Assembly (NCBI GenBank): GCA_903839865.1
Contig: CAIMEE010000197.1
Span: 1 to 46,924 of the forward strand
DNA from: Enhydrobacter aerosaccus
Lineage (GTDB): Bacteria; Pseudomonadota; Alphaproteobacteria; Reyranellales; Reyranellaceae
Direction of reading: 5' to 3'
Length of the DNA stretch: 46,924 bases
Numbering within the stretch: position 1 is the stretch's first letter; the number at the start of each line of letters is the position of its first letter. The notes below the pieces were generated by a model. The model saw only the letters and a list, made by a program, of their open reading frames with translations, was not told the DNA's origin and did no database searches. Shown here piece after piece: positions 12,394 through 20,656 of the stretch. The position numbers and the translations under genes were made by a program.

Positions 12394-13365
12394 CTACTCC
12401 AATACCTCGTCCGCGCGCGCCAGCATGATCGCAGGCACTGTGAGGCCGAGAGCACGAGCGGCCTTCAGGTTGATCAGCAACTCGTAGGTGTTGGGACGCT
12501 GGATCGGCAGGTCGCCGGGCCTGGCGCCCTTGAGGATGCGGCCGGTGTAACTGCCGACGATGCGGTACATGTCGGCCCAGCGCGTGCCGTAGCTGGCGAG
12601 GCCGCCGTCGGTCACGAACTCGCGCGCCGGGAAGATGGCCGGCAGCTTGCGCGCTTCTGTGAGCTTCAGGATACGGTCGCGGTAGTTGATCAGGAACGCA
12701 TCGGCTGCGACCGCCAGCGCATCGAGTTTGCCCTCCGGCACGGCCTGGAAGGCGCGGTCGACTCCGGAGCTGGTTTCGGCGTTCATGACCACCAGCTCCA
12801 TCGCGAGCGTCTTGGCCGCCTCGGTCATGCGGGCCAGCTCCTGTGCTGTTCCCGGATTGGTGGGATTCATCAGCAGCCCGATCGTTTTGGCCTGGGGCAG
12901 CAGGGAGCGCAGCAGGTCCAGCCGCTTGCTGTCCAGTTCACCGGCCCACAAGGTGATGCCGGTGAGATTGCCGTCGGGACGGCTGAGATTGCTCACCAGC
13001 CCGATCAGCATCGGGTCGGCGCCGGCACTGAACACCACGGGAATGGTCGAGGTTGCTTTCTTGGCGGCGACGCACACCGGGTTGCCGCCCACGGCCGCGA
13101 TGACGGCGGGTTTGGCCGCCATCAGTTCGCCGAGCAGGGAGGGGACGCGGTCGTAGTGGCCGTCGGCCCAGCGAATGTCGATGGCCACGTTCTGGCCGTC
13201 GACATAGCCGGTTGTCTTCAGGCCTTCCTTGAAGGCGTCGAGCAGGTGCCCGTCGGCGGCCAACGACCGGCCGCTCATGTAGGCGATCCGCGGCAGGGCC
13301 TGCCCCCGCGCGCGCGGCGCAAGGCTTGCCGCGGCGACGGAGGCAAGAAGCGCACGCCGCTTCAT
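12394..13365 (-). CDS. ABC-type substrate-binding protein, COG2984/PF04392 family
   Basis: Predicted periplasmic binding protein of 323 residues with a signal peptide (MKRRALLASVAAASLAPRARGQ). The type I periplasmic fold is suggested by LPRIAYMSG at the start, PAVIAAVGG and IPVVFSAGADPMLIGLVSNL in the middle, and the family ending INLKAARALGLTVPAIMLARADEVLE. Family members bind aromatic amino acids (TrpX) and other small organics. No permease or ATPase of its own type is adjacent. Instead it overlaps a second binding protein (ATGA) upstream and is followed after 9 bases by a sensor kinase, so a sensory role is as likely as transport. The start is set by the signal peptide; an open frame running further upstream crosses the neighbouring gene and was ignored. 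Confidence 0.9.
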   Translation of the reverse strand: MKRRALLASVAAASLAPRARGQALPRIAYMSGRSLAADGHLLDAFKEGLKTTGYVDGQNVAIDIRWADGHYDRVPSLLGELMAAKPAVIAAVGGNPVCVAAKKATSTIPVVFSAGADPMLIGLVSNLSRPDGNLTGITLWAGELDSKRLDLLRSLLPQAKTIGLLMNPTNPGTAQELARMTEAAKTLAMELVVMNAETSSGVDRAFQAVPEGKLDALAVAADAFLINYRDRILKLTEARKLPAIFPAREFVTDGGLASYGTRWADMYRIVGSYTGRILKGARPGDLPIQRPNTYELLINLKAARALGLTVPAIMLARADEVLE

Positions 13366-14306
13366 TCGATCACCTCGTCGGCCCGGGCGAGGAACATCGG
13401 GGGCAGCACGAGGCCGAGCGCCCTGGCCGTCTTCTGGTTGACCACCAGCTCCATGCGCGTGCTCTGTTGCATCGGCAGGCTGGCGGGCTTGGCGCCCTTC
13501 AGCACCTTGTCTGCCATGCCTGCGACCAGACGCTGGATTTCCGCGGTGTCGGCGCCGTACGAATAGAGACCGCCGACATCGGCGAATTTGCGGCCGAAGG
13601 AGATGGCGGGCAGGCGAGCCTTGAACGCCAGGTCGGCGCAGGCCGCCAATCCCAGGCTGGGCTGCACGATGACGCCCTCCACCTTCTTGTCCACCATCGA
13701 TTCGAATGCCGCAGCGAGCGTGTCGCGCGATTTGACCAGCGCGGGGATCAACTCGATCTTTTCTGCCGTCGCCACGGCCTGAAGGTCGCGCAGCAGCGGC
13801 ACATGAAACGGATCCTGCGCATTCAGGATCGCGCCGAAGGTGGACGCCGGCCCGATCTCGCGGAAGAGCTGCAGGCCCTTGCCGGCCAGCGTCGCGCCGG
13901 GGCTGAACACGCCGGTGAGGTTGCCTTCCGGCCGCGCCACATTGTCGACGCCAACGATGTCGGGCGCGGCGCCGTAGAACACGATCGGGATCGTCGCCGT
14001 CGCCTTGCGCGCCGCAGCGACCGCCGGCGACAGGATCGGCACGATCAAATCGACCTTGAGGCGCACCAGCTCTGCAGCCAGCCGATCGAGCTGGGTGCCG
14101 TCGGTATCCGCCTGCCTGTACTCGTAGGCGATGGTGCGGCCCTCGATGTGTCCGAGATCGGCCATCGCCTTCTTGAACAGGGACCACGCCGGCTCCGGAT
14201 CTCCCGCGATCAGGAAGCCGACGCGCGGCATCGGCTTCTGCGCGCGGGCTACGTGCGGCGCAGCGAAGGCCGCGACACCCATGCCGAGGAGGAGGCGCCG
14301 CTTCAT
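13362..14306 (-). CDS. ABC-type substrate-binding protein, COG2984/PF04392 family (first gene of signalling operon)
   Basis: Predicted periplasmic binding protein of 314 residues, paralogous to the next gene. The signal peptide is MKRRLLLGMGVAAFAAPHVARAQ. The mature protein opens PMPRVGFLIAGDPEP and ends NQKTARALGLVLPPMFLARADEVIE, the same signature as its neighbour. The chosen ATG removes a 28-residue upstream extension that does not look like a signal peptide. It is the promoter-proximal gene of a run of five minus-strand genes leading to a kinase, a receiver and a cyclase. The two binding proteins are clearly diverged from each other, so they may bind different ligands or act as a pair. 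Confidence 0.9.
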   Translation of the reverse strand: MKRRLLLGMGVAAFAAPHVARAQKPMPRVGFLIAGDPEPAWSLFKKAMADLGHIEGRTIAYEYRQADTDGTQLDRLAAELVRLKVDLIVPILSPAVAAARKATATIPIVFYGAAPDIVGVDNVARPEGNLTGVFSPGATLAGKGLQLFREIGPASTFGAILNAQDPFHVPLLRDLQAVATAEKIELIPALVKSRDTLAAAFESMVDKKVEGVIVQPSLGLAACADLAFKARLPAISFGRKFADVGGLYSYGADTAEIQRLVAGMADKVLKGAKPASLPMQQSTRMELVVNQKTARALGLVLPPMFLARADEVIE

Positions 14307-14389
14307 CGCAAGAATGCAACCGGTGTGAGCATCGCCAAAGCTATACGAGATAGCGGGCGCTTTTGCGAGCCGTGCTATCCTACGCCGCA
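14307..14389. promoter_or_regulatory. Divergent intergenic region between two binding-protein genes
   Basis: These 83 bases must hold, at least in part, the start signals of the leftward signalling operon and of the rightward binding-protein gene. I found no convincing -35/-10 pair or long palindrome in either direction. A regulatory role is inferred from position only. Confidence 0.35.
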
Positions 14390-15361
14390 ATGATCGGGCG
14401 GCGGACCTTTATGGCTGGAGCAGCCGGCGCGGCGATGGGCCCGCCGGCGCGGGCACAATCCGCGCTGCCGGAGGTGGGCTTCCTGCACCCGGGCGCCTCA
14501 GTCACGGGTGTTCCGCGGCTGGCGGCGGTGGGCGAAGGGCTGCGCATCCGTGGTTTCGTCGAGGGCCGCAACGTCACGGTGGTGAGTCGCTTCGCGGACT
14601 TCGACTCGGGAAAGTTGGACGCCTTCGCCGCCGAATTGGTCGGACGCAAGGTGAGCGCCCTCATCACGGTCGGACCGCAGGCGGTGTTCGCGGCGCGCGC
14701 GCTCACGACCACGATCCCGATCGTTGCCCAGGATCTCGAATCCGATCCGGTGAAGAGCGGCCTGGTCGAGCGCCTGTCGCATCCCGGCGGCAACGTGACC
14801 GGAATGTTCTTCGACTTTCCCGATTTCAGCACCAAGTGGCTGGAGCTTCTGGGCGAGATTCTGCCGGGGCTGGCGAAGATCGGCCTGTTGTGGGATCCGC
14901 GCACCGGCACGGTCCAGCTCGAGGCCGTCACCGCAGCGGCGCGCGCGCGCAAGCTGGCACTCGAAACGCTGAAGGTGAACGCGCCCGCCGAGATGGATGC
15001 GGCATTCCAGGCGGCCGTCGATGCCAAGGCACAGGCGGTGCTGGCGCTTTCGTCGCCGGTCTTCGGCACCATTCCCCAGCAGGTGGCTGACGCCGCCCTG
15101 CGCCACCGCATGCCGACGATCACGCTGTTTCCGGAATATGCCGATGCCGGCGGCCTGATGGCCTATGGCACCAGCCTGCCCGAGTTGTTCCGCCAGGTCG
15201 GAGAGATGGCGGGCAAGGTGTTGGCCGGCACAAAGCCCGCGGATCTGCCGGTCGAGCGGCCCTCGCGCTTCGAGCTGGTGATCAACCTCAAGACTGCGGC
15301 GGCGCTCGGTATTGCGATCCCGCAAGTGGTCCAACTGCGCGCCGATCGCGTCATCGAGTAA
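14390..15361 (+). CDS. ABC-type substrate-binding protein, COG2984/PF04392 family, divergent copy
   Basis: Third COG2984 binding protein in 3 kb, 323 residues. The start MIGRRTFMAGAAGAAMGPPARAQ has a twin-Arg (RRTFMAG) flavour, which could mean Tat or Sec export. The fold signature is again present: LPEVGFLHPGAS, VSALITVGPQAV, IPIVAQDLESDPVKSGLV, and the ending INLKTAAALGIAIPQVVQLRADRVIE. It is transcribed away from the signalling operon. Its stop lies two bases from the stop-side end of the convergent monooxygenase gene. An in-frame start 27 bases further upstream is possible but adds nothing signal-like. Confidence 0.88.
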   Translation: MIGRRTFMAGAAGAAMGPPARAQSALPEVGFLHPGASVTGVPRLAAVGEGLRIRGFVEGRNVTVVSRFADFDSGKLDAFAAELVGRKVSALITVGPQAVFAARALTTTIPIVAQDLESDPVKSGLVERLSHPGGNVTGMFFDFPDFSTKWLELLGEILPGLAKIGLLWDPRTGTVQLEAVTAAARARKLALETLKVNAPAEMDAAFQAAVDAKAQAVLALSSPVFGTIPQQVADAALRHRMPTITLFPEYADAGGLMAYGTSLPELFRQVGEMAGKVLAGTKPADLPVERPSRFELVINLKTAAALGIAIPQVVQLRADRVIE

Positions 15362-15363
15362 GG

Positions 15364-16608
15364 CTAGACGAAACTTGGTCGCGTTCTGAGCGTCTCTTTG
15401 TCGAAGCCCGCGATCTGCTTGTAGCGTTCGGACATCTCCGCGAGTTCGGCCGACGAGATCACGTCCTCGATCCGGCTGAAGCGTTCGCCCTTCGAACGCT
15501 GCCACACCTCGCGCAGGATGGAATCGGGCGGGTTGGTGCGGTTGGTCAGCACGACTTTCGCCGTGACCGGATTGCGCACCTTCTCGTATTCCTTCAGCGC
15601 TTCTTCCGTAGCGCCGAGCTTCTTGATCTGCCCGGTGAGGAAGCGCGCGTCGATGATCGCCTGGCCCGCGCCGTTGGAGCCGCGCGGATACATCGGATGC
15701 GCGGCATCGCCCAGCAGGGTGATCCGGCCGAAGGTCCAGCGCTCGAGCGGATCGCGGTCGACCATCGGATATTCGAGGATCTCCCGGGTGCTCTCGATCA
15801 TGCCGCTGATGTCGAGGAAATCGAATTTGAGGCCCGAGAAGGCCGGCATGATGTCCGACAGTCTTCCGCGGCCGGTCCAGTCCTGGCGCACGGCTTCGGG
15901 CCGTTCCAGCTCGGCGACCCAGTTGATCAGCGGCAGGCCGCCCGGCGCCGCGGGCCGCACCGGATAGATCACCGTCTTGCCGACCGTCATCCATCCGGTC
16001 GAGACCATGGTGTCGCCGCCCAGGAACGCGGGCCACGGCACCGTGCCGCGCCACATGTTCACGCCGGAATATTTCGGCGGCCCCTGGTCGGGATAGAGCT
16101 GCAGGCGGATCGCGGAGTGGATGCCGTCGCAGCCGACGACGAGCCGGCCGGTGTGCGGCTCGGCCTTATCGAAATGAAGCGTGACGCCATGCACGTTCTG
16201 CTCGACCTTGAGGCAGCGATGACCGAGCAGGACCGCGTCCTCGCCCAGTCGCGTGCGAACGGCGTCGAGCAATGTCTTATGCAGGTCGGCGCGATGGATC
16301 GAGAGTTGTGGCCAGTCGTAGCCGGCGTAGCGCCCCCGCGGCTCCTTGAAGATGAACTGGCCGTGGCGGCTGTAGAAGGCGAGCTCGCGCGTCTCGATGC
16401 ACTGCGCGGCGAGCGCATCGGCGAGGCCGAGTTCCGACAGCTCGCGCATGGCATGCGGCAGCAGGTTGATGCCGACACCGAGCGGAAGCACCTCGGGCGC
16501 CGATTCGAAGATGCGGCACGAGACGCCGGCCTGGTGCAGGCTGAGCGCCAGCGCCAGCCCGCCGATGCCGCCGCCCACGATCAGCACGTCTGCGTCGCGG
16601 CCACTCAT
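15364..16608 (-). CDS. FAD-dependent aromatic-type monooxygenase (group A flavoprotein)
   Basis: Protein of 414 residues of the PF01494 hydroxylase family, which uses NAD(P)H, O2 and FAD to hydroxylate aromatic or related rings. The N-terminal dinucleotide fold is VLIVGGGIGGLALAL with an acidic residue at FES, the DG motif is VVGCDGIHSAIR near residue 162, and the GD motif binding the FAD ribityl is ITLLGDAAHPMYPRGSNGAGQAI near 290. These are the three diagnostic motifs, in order. The start MSGRDADVLIVGGG excludes a long open frame that runs on upstream. It lies 8 bases after a Bug/TctC binding protein, so uptake and oxidation of the same compound are plausible. Substrate unknown. Confidence 0.88.
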   Translation of the reverse strand: MSGRDADVLIVGGGIGGLALALSLHQAGVSCRIFESAPEVLPLGVGINLLPHAMRELSELGLADALAAQCIETRELAFYSRHGQFIFKEPRGRYAGYDWPQLSIHRADLHKTLLDAVRTRLGEDAVLLGHRCLKVEQNVHGVTLHFDKAEPHTGRLVVGCDGIHSAIRLQLYPDQGPPKYSGVNMWRGTVPWPAFLGGDTMVSTGWMTVGKTVIYPVRPAAPGGLPLINWVAELERPEAVRQDWTGRGRLSDIMPAFSGLKFDFLDISGMIESTREILEYPMVDRDPLERWTFGRITLLGDAAHPMYPRGSNGAGQAIIDARFLTGQIKKLGATEEALKEYEKVRNPVTAKVVLTNRTNPPDSILREVWQRSKGERFSRIEDVISSAELAEMSERYKQIAGFDKETLRTRPSFV

Positions 16609-16616
16609 GCGATTGT

Positions 16617-17573
16617 TCACTCGGCAGCGATCCCGCGCTTGGCCACGACCTCGGCCCAGCGTGCCTTGTCGCGCACGACGATCTCCGCCAGCGCGGCCGG
16701 CGTCGAGCTCGTGGGGATCAGGCCCTGCGCCTCGAAGATGCTGCGCGCTTCGGGTGCGTTCAGGATTGCCGCTGTCTCCTGGTTGAGACGCGCGACGATG
16801 TCGGCCGGCGGTCCCTTGGGCGCGAACAGGCCGTACCACATGTCGACGTCGGCGCCCTTCAGGCCCTGCTCGATCAGGGTCGGCGTGTCGGGCAGTTGCG
16901 GCAGGCGCTTGGGGCTGCCGACGGCCAGCGCCTTCAGCTTGCCGGCGCGGATGTACTGCGCCGAGACGTGGACCGGCAGGAACATGTAGCCGATCTGGCC
17001 GCCCAGCAGATCCTGCACCGCGCCGGCCGAGCCCTTGTACGGCACGTGTGTCAGCTCGATGCCGGCATCGGTCTCGACCAGTGCCATCGACAGGTGATGC
17101 GGCGTGCCGATGCCCGGGCTGCCGTAGTTCAGAGACTTTGGCTTGGCTTTCGCCAGCGCCACGAACTCCGCGAGCGTGTTCGGCGCCTGCGCGGGATTGG
17201 CGACCAGCACCAGCGAGCCCCAGGCCGTGAGGCCGATGGGCGCGAAGTCGGCGACCGGATCGTAGGGCAGGTTCTTGTAGAGGCTGGCGTTCATCACCAG
17301 CGTGTTGACCGACGACATCAGGGTCGTGCCGTCGGGCTTGGCGCGCGCGACCTGCTGGCTGCCGATGTTGCCCGACGCGCCGGCCACGTTGTCGACCACC
17401 ACCGGCTGCCCGACCTTGGGCGACAGCTGCTCCGCCACGAAGCGCGCGATGATGTCCGGTCCGGTGCCGGGCGTGAACGGCACGACGATCTTCATCGGCT
17501 GGTCGGGCCAGGCAAGAGCTTGTGGCGCGGCCAACAGGCCGCCGAGGAGGGGAAGGAGGGTGCGCCGCTTCAT
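16617..17573 (-). CDS. Tripartite tricarboxylate transporter-type (Bug/TctC) substrate-binding protein
   Basis: Predicted periplasmic binding protein of 318 residues with signal peptide MKRRTLLPLLGGLLAAPQALA. Bug-family signatures are all present: WPDQPMKIVVPFTPGTGPDI at the mature start, VDNVAGASGNIGSQQVA, LNYGSPGIGTPHHL and HVPYKGSAGAVQDLLGG. Bug proteins bind carboxylates and aromatic acids. The matching TctA/TctB membrane genes are not in the window, so it may serve a distant transporter or a sensor. An alternative start five codons upstream (MNALPMKRR) is possible; I prefer MKRR because other exported proteins here begin the same way. Confidence 0.9.
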   Translation of the reverse strand: MKRRTLLPLLGGLLAAPQALAWPDQPMKIVVPFTPGTGPDIIARFVAEQLSPKVGQPVVVDNVAGASGNIGSQQVARAKPDGTTLMSSVNTLVMNASLYKNLPYDPVADFAPIGLTAWGSLVLVANPAQAPNTLAEFVALAKAKPKSLNYGSPGIGTPHHLSMALVETDAGIELTHVPYKGSAGAVQDLLGGQIGYMFLPVHVSAQYIRAGKLKALAVGSPKRLPQLPDTPTLIEQGLKGADVDMWYGLFAPKGPPADIVARLNQETAAILNAPEARSIFEAQGLIPTSSTPAALAEIVVRDKARWAEVVAKRGIAAE

Positions 17574-17626
17574 GGGGAGCGCATTCAATCAGTCCGGCCT
17601 TTATTCGTCGATACAACTATCACGTG

Positions 17627-17655
17627 CTTTACAGGAGGGTTATTCGTTCTTTAAT
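17627..17655 (+). promoter_or_regulatory. Candidate sigma70-type promoter of the ComM/YifB gene
   Basis: CTTTAC and TTTAAT are separated by 17 bases in an unusually AT-rich stretch and end 28 bases before the ATG of the ATPase gene. Each hexamer differs at one position from the CTTGAC/TATAAT pattern. A GGAG ribosome site at 17674-17677 follows. Prediction by eye only. Confidence 0.45.
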
Positions 17656-17683
17656 TGTTCCACCCTCAGGGCCGGAGAACGAT

Positions 17684-19303
17684 ATGCAGGCAAAAGTGCG
17701 CACCGTGGCGTTTCAGGGCATCGACGTCCTGCCGATCGACGTGCAGGTGATGATCGCGCCGGGCAACATTGCCTTCGCGATGGTGGGCCTGGCCGACAAG
17801 GCGGTCGGCGAAAGCCGCGAGCGCATCCGGGCGGCATTGCGCGCGCTGGGGCTGGCGTTGCCGCCGCAGCGCATCACCGTGAACCTCTCGCCCGCCGATC
17901 TGGCCAAGGAAGGCAGCCACTACGACCTGCCGATTGCGCTCGGGCTTCTGGCGGCGATGGGCGTGATCGCCAAGGAAAGCCTCGCGGGCTTCGTGGCGAT
18001 GGGGGAACTGGCGCTCGGCGGATCGCTCTGTCGCGTGCCGGGCGTACTGCCGGCCGCCATCGCGGCGGCCGCCGGCGGGCGCGGCCTGATCTGTCCGGCT
18101 TCGTGCGGCGGCGAGGCTGCGTGGGGTGGTTTCGACGCTTCGGACGAGGACAGGCAGGCTGTGCTTGCGGCGCCCTCGTTGCTCGCGCTGATCAACCATC
18201 TGCGCGGCCAGCAGACATTGGCCGCGCCGGAAGCGCTGCTCGACGATGCGCGCGCCTCCTATCCGGATCTCGCGGAGATCAAGGGACAGGAGACCGCCAA
18301 GCGCGTGCTCGAGGTGGCGGCGGCGGGTGGCCACAATCTCCTGATGATAGGGCCGCCCGGCTCCGGCAAGTCGATGCTGGCGGCGCGCCTGCCCGGTCTG
18401 CTGCCGCCGCTCGAGGCCGACGAGGCGCTGGAAGCGACCATGGTGCGCTCGCTGGCGGGCGAGGGCGGCGACGGCCGGCTCAACCGCCGCCGCGCCTTTC
18501 GCGATCCGCATCACTCGGCGACCCTGCAGGCACTGATCGGCGGCGGCGCGCGGCCGAAGCCGGGCGAGGTGTCGCTCGCCCATCACGGCGTGCTGTTCCT
18601 CGACGAGTTGCCCGAATTCGCGCGCTCGACCCTGGAGGCATTGCGCCAGCCGCTCGAGACCGGCCGCGTCAGCGTGGCGCGCGCCAGTGCCCATGTCACA
18701 TATCCGGCGCGCTTCCAGCTCGTGGCCGCCATGAATCCCTGCCGCTGCGGCCACCTGATGGAGCCGAGCCAGAACTGCGGTCGCGCGCCACGCTGCGGCA
18801 GCGACTATCAATCGAAGATCTCGGGCCCGTTGCTCGACCGCATCGATCTCACCATCGACGTGCCGCCGGTCGGCGCCGCCGATCTCGCCCTGCCGCCGCC
18901 CGCCGAGAACTCCGCCGATGTCGCCGCGCGCGTCGCCGCGGCACGCAAGGTCCAGCGCGAGCGGCTGGCCGCGCTCGACGCCAAGGGCAAGCTGGTCGAC
19001 GTCGAGGCCGAACCGACCGCGGGCCTGCTGTCCGGCATGGCGCGCGGCTGGTCCAAGCCACGCTGCAACGCCGACACCGACGGCGCCCTGTTGGCATCGA
19101 TCGCCGAGCCCGATGCCGAGGGCCGGTCCCTGCTCACGCGCGCGGCCGAGCGGCTGGGCCTCTCGGCGCGCGCCTGGCATCGCACCTTGCGCGTGGCCCG
19201 CACGCTCGCCGATCTCGATGGCTCCGACGCGGTGCGCCGGCTGCACATCGCCGAGGCGCTGAGCTATCGCCGCCCGCTGCAACGCGCGGCGTTGGCCGCG
19301 TAG
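17684..19303 (+). CDS. comM: YifB/ComM-family Mg-chelatase-like AAA+ ATPase
   Basis: Cytoplasmic AAA+ ATPase of 539 residues. The N-terminal ChlI-like domain has the family opening VRTVAFQGIDVLPIDVQV, the AAA core has Walker A IGPPGSGKSMLAARLP near residue 222 and Walker B GVLFLDELPEF near 305, and a cysteine-bearing loop (MNPCRCGHL) and a Mg-chelatase C-terminal domain follow. In Vibrio and Haemophilus, ComM is a branch-migration helicase for integrating transforming DNA; in other bacteria the role is less clear. Start ATG 17684 is backed by GGAG at 17674 and by the family N-terminus; an earlier in-frame ATG has no ribosome site. Confidence 0.92.
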   Translation: MQAKVRTVAFQGIDVLPIDVQVMIAPGNIAFAMVGLADKAVGESRERIRAALRALGLALPPQRITVNLSPADLAKEGSHYDLPIALGLLAAMGVIAKESLAGFVAMGELALGGSLCRVPGVLPAAIAAAAGGRGLICPASCGGEAAWGGFDASDEDRQAVLAAPSLLALINHLRGQQTLAAPEALLDDARASYPDLAEIKGQETAKRVLEVAAAGGHNLLMIGPPGSGKSMLAARLPGLLPPLEADEALEATMVRSLAGEGGDGRLNRRRAFRDPHHSATLQALIGGGARPKPGEVSLAHHGVLFLDELPEFARSTLEALRQPLETGRVSVARASAHVTYPARFQLVAAMNPCRCGHLMEPSQNCGRAPRCGSDYQSKISGPLLDRIDLTIDVPPVGAADLALPPPAENSADVAARVAAARKVQRERLAALDAKGKLVDVEAEPTAGLLSGMARGWSKPRCNADTDGALLASIAEPDAEGRSLLTRAAERLGLSARAWHRTLRVARTLADLDGSDAVRRLHIAEALSYRRPLQRAALAA

Positions 19304-19334
19304 GCTCGTTCCAAGCAGGTCAGCGTTATATCGC

Positions 19335-19560
19335 CAGTAACGACCGTAATAGGGGATCGAGACCAACGCGCCTAGGGTTGCGCGATGCTGATTTACCCTT
19401 GTCGTCCTGAGCGTAGCGAGTGACCTAGCCTCACAACACAGACTTCGAGCGGAGCAGGCGCGAGGTCCTTCGTGGAGTTTACTCTGATGGCGGCCTGCGC
19501 CGCCGAAGGGCTCAGGACGATAGGAGGGCGCCGCTATGTTTTCCGGATGTTTATTAAACA
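19335..19560 (+). repeat. Dispersed non-coding repeat, copy A
   Basis: This is one of two copies of the same element in the window; the other, at 34726-34969, is in reverse orientation. Shared exact blocks include CAGTAACGACCGTAA (19335-19349), GCCTAGGGT (19370-19378), CCCTTGTCGTCCTGAGC (19396-19412) and the terminal palindrome TGTTTATTAAACA (19548-19560). The core is an inverted repeat: a first arm at 19401-19428, and a second arm that is split, GAGGTCCTTCG near 19462 and CTCAGGACGA at 19511-19520. About 38 bases with a small palindrome of their own separate the halves. It lies between the convergent comM and glycosyltransferase genes and fills most of a 363-base gene-free stretch. Confidence 0.8.
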
Positions 19561-19570
19561 TCGAGCACCG

Positions 19571-19624
19571 GTGCATGCACGTGCATTGCCGGTAACTGCG
19601 ATGCATGCACCTGCCTGCGGCAGG
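19571..19624. repeat. Cluster of short palindromes and alternating purine-pyrimidine DNA
   Basis: GTGCATGCAC at 19571-19580 and ATGCACGTGCAT at 19575-19586 are overlapping perfect palindromes and together form 16 strictly alternating purine-pyrimidine bases. ATGCATGCAC returns at 19601-19610. CCTGCC-TGC-GGCAGG at 19610-19624 is a perfect 6-bp stem. It lies downstream of both converging genes. No function can be assigned; a hairpin terminator for the leftward glycosyltransferase operon is possible, but no T-run follows. Confidence 0.5.
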
Positions 19625-19638
19625 GGCGTTTCCGTCCA

Positions 19639-19673
19639 CCGCCCGTCTATTGGAGGGCACCGCCCGCTATTGG
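19639..19673. repeat. Short direct repeat over the glycosyltransferase stop codon
   Basis: CCGCCCGTCTATTGG (19639-19653) and CCGCCCGCTATTGG (19660-19673) differ by a single extra base. The second copy includes the stop codon of the leftward glycosyltransferase gene. It looks like a small local duplication. Confidence 0.6.
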
Positions 19674-20629
19674 CCGAGGCCGATGCCCATCAGGTTGAGC
19701 GGCCACATGAAGAAGCGCCGGATGCGCAGCAGGATCGCGGCGCGGCGGAGGCCCAGCGTATTGTAGAGCCGGGGCAGGAAACCGGAGCCCGGGACCGTGA
19801 ACGTCGGATCGAGCTCGCGGATCATCTCGAAGACGCGGGTCGCCTCGTCGAGATCGTAGCGGGCGATCTGGTGCGCGAGCGGCCACAGGCGTCCGCGCGT
19901 CGAGGCCCTGCCGCGGCGGGCGTTCATCTCGCCGCGATCGGCGAGCAGGCGGTACGTCTTCTTGTAGATCTTCAGTTCCGCGAGATGCACCGGCACCGTC
20001 TCGGAGGCCGAGGGCATCTGCAGCCGGCCGCGCGCGTGGTGACGGTGCACCAGGGCGAAGTGGTCCCAGACGGCGATGCGCGGATGCTTCAGCGCGACCT
20101 CGAGAATGAACATGCGGTCGTCGTTGGCGAGGAACTCCTGGCGATGCCACACGTCGGCGATGAAGCTCCGCCTGAAGAGGAACGCCGAGTAGTGCCCGCT
20201 CTGGCTCTCGCCCAGCTGCTGGGCGATGAAGTCGTCCGTCTCGGCCCACGGCGCCTCGACCCAGTGATTCGTGCGATCGTCAAAGGTGCGATAGCCGGCC
20301 ACGACGATATCGGCATCCGTCTGGCGCGCGACCTCGAGCTGGCCGTCGTTGGCGTCGAGCTCCAGCCAGTCGTCGGAGTCTAGGAAGCGGACATACTCGC
20401 CGCGCGCCATCGAGAACGCCTTGTTGACCGCCCAGTCCTTGCCCCAGTTGTCGGTGCGCACGTGCACGATGTCGGGTTGTTGCGCCAGCCAGTCCGAGGT
20501 GCCGTCAGTGCCGCCGTCGTCGATCACGATGATCTCGTGCGGACTCTTCGTCGCCCGGCACGAGTCGATCGCCTTGGGCAGCGCCCACAGGCGATTGTAG
20601 CTCGGGATGATGATGGAAAGAGCGATCAA
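19667..20629 (-). CDS. Family 2 glycosyltransferase
   Basis: GT-A fold glycosyltransferase of 320 residues. The start MIALSIIIPSYNRLWALPKAI and EIIVIDDGGTDGTSDWLAQQ are the nucleotide-sugar binding half. FLDSDDWLE near residue 82 carries the DxD-like metal site. The C-terminal part ends in a basic, partly hydrophobic stretch (RRAAILLRIRRFFMWPLNLMGIGL) that may touch the membrane. It probably adds a sugar to a surface polysaccharide or lipid; donor and acceptor are unknown. It follows an unrecognised gene by 27 bases on the same strand, so the two form a likely operon. Confidence 0.88.
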   Translation of the reverse strand: MIALSIIIPSYNRLWALPKAIDSCRATKSPHEIIVIDDGGTDGTSDWLAQQPDIVHVRTDNWGKDWAVNKAFSMARGEYVRFLDSDDWLELDANDGQLEVARQTDADIVVAGYRTFDDRTNHWVEAPWAETDDFIAQQLGESQSGHYSAFLFRRSFIADVWHRQEFLANDDRMFILEVALKHPRIAVWDHFALVHRHHARGRLQMPSASETVPVHLAELKIYKKTYRLLADRGEMNARRGRASTRGRLWPLAHQIARYDLDEATRVFEMIRELDPTFTVPGSGFLPRLYNTLGLRRAAILLRIRRFFMWPLNLMGIGLGQ

Positions 20630-20656
20630 TGTGCGGACTCGGCGTTACCGGGGGTG

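Noticed and set aside
14307..14389. A promoter pair for the divergent binding-protein genes
   Set aside because: Candidate -10-like boxes (TATCCT, TATAGC) have no -35 element at workable spacing, so only the region is listed.
19472..20383. Plus-strand open frame running from the repeat into the glycosyltransferase gene
   Set aside because: It starts inside the non-coding repeat and then reads the antisense of the glycosyltransferase. No motif or ribosome site.
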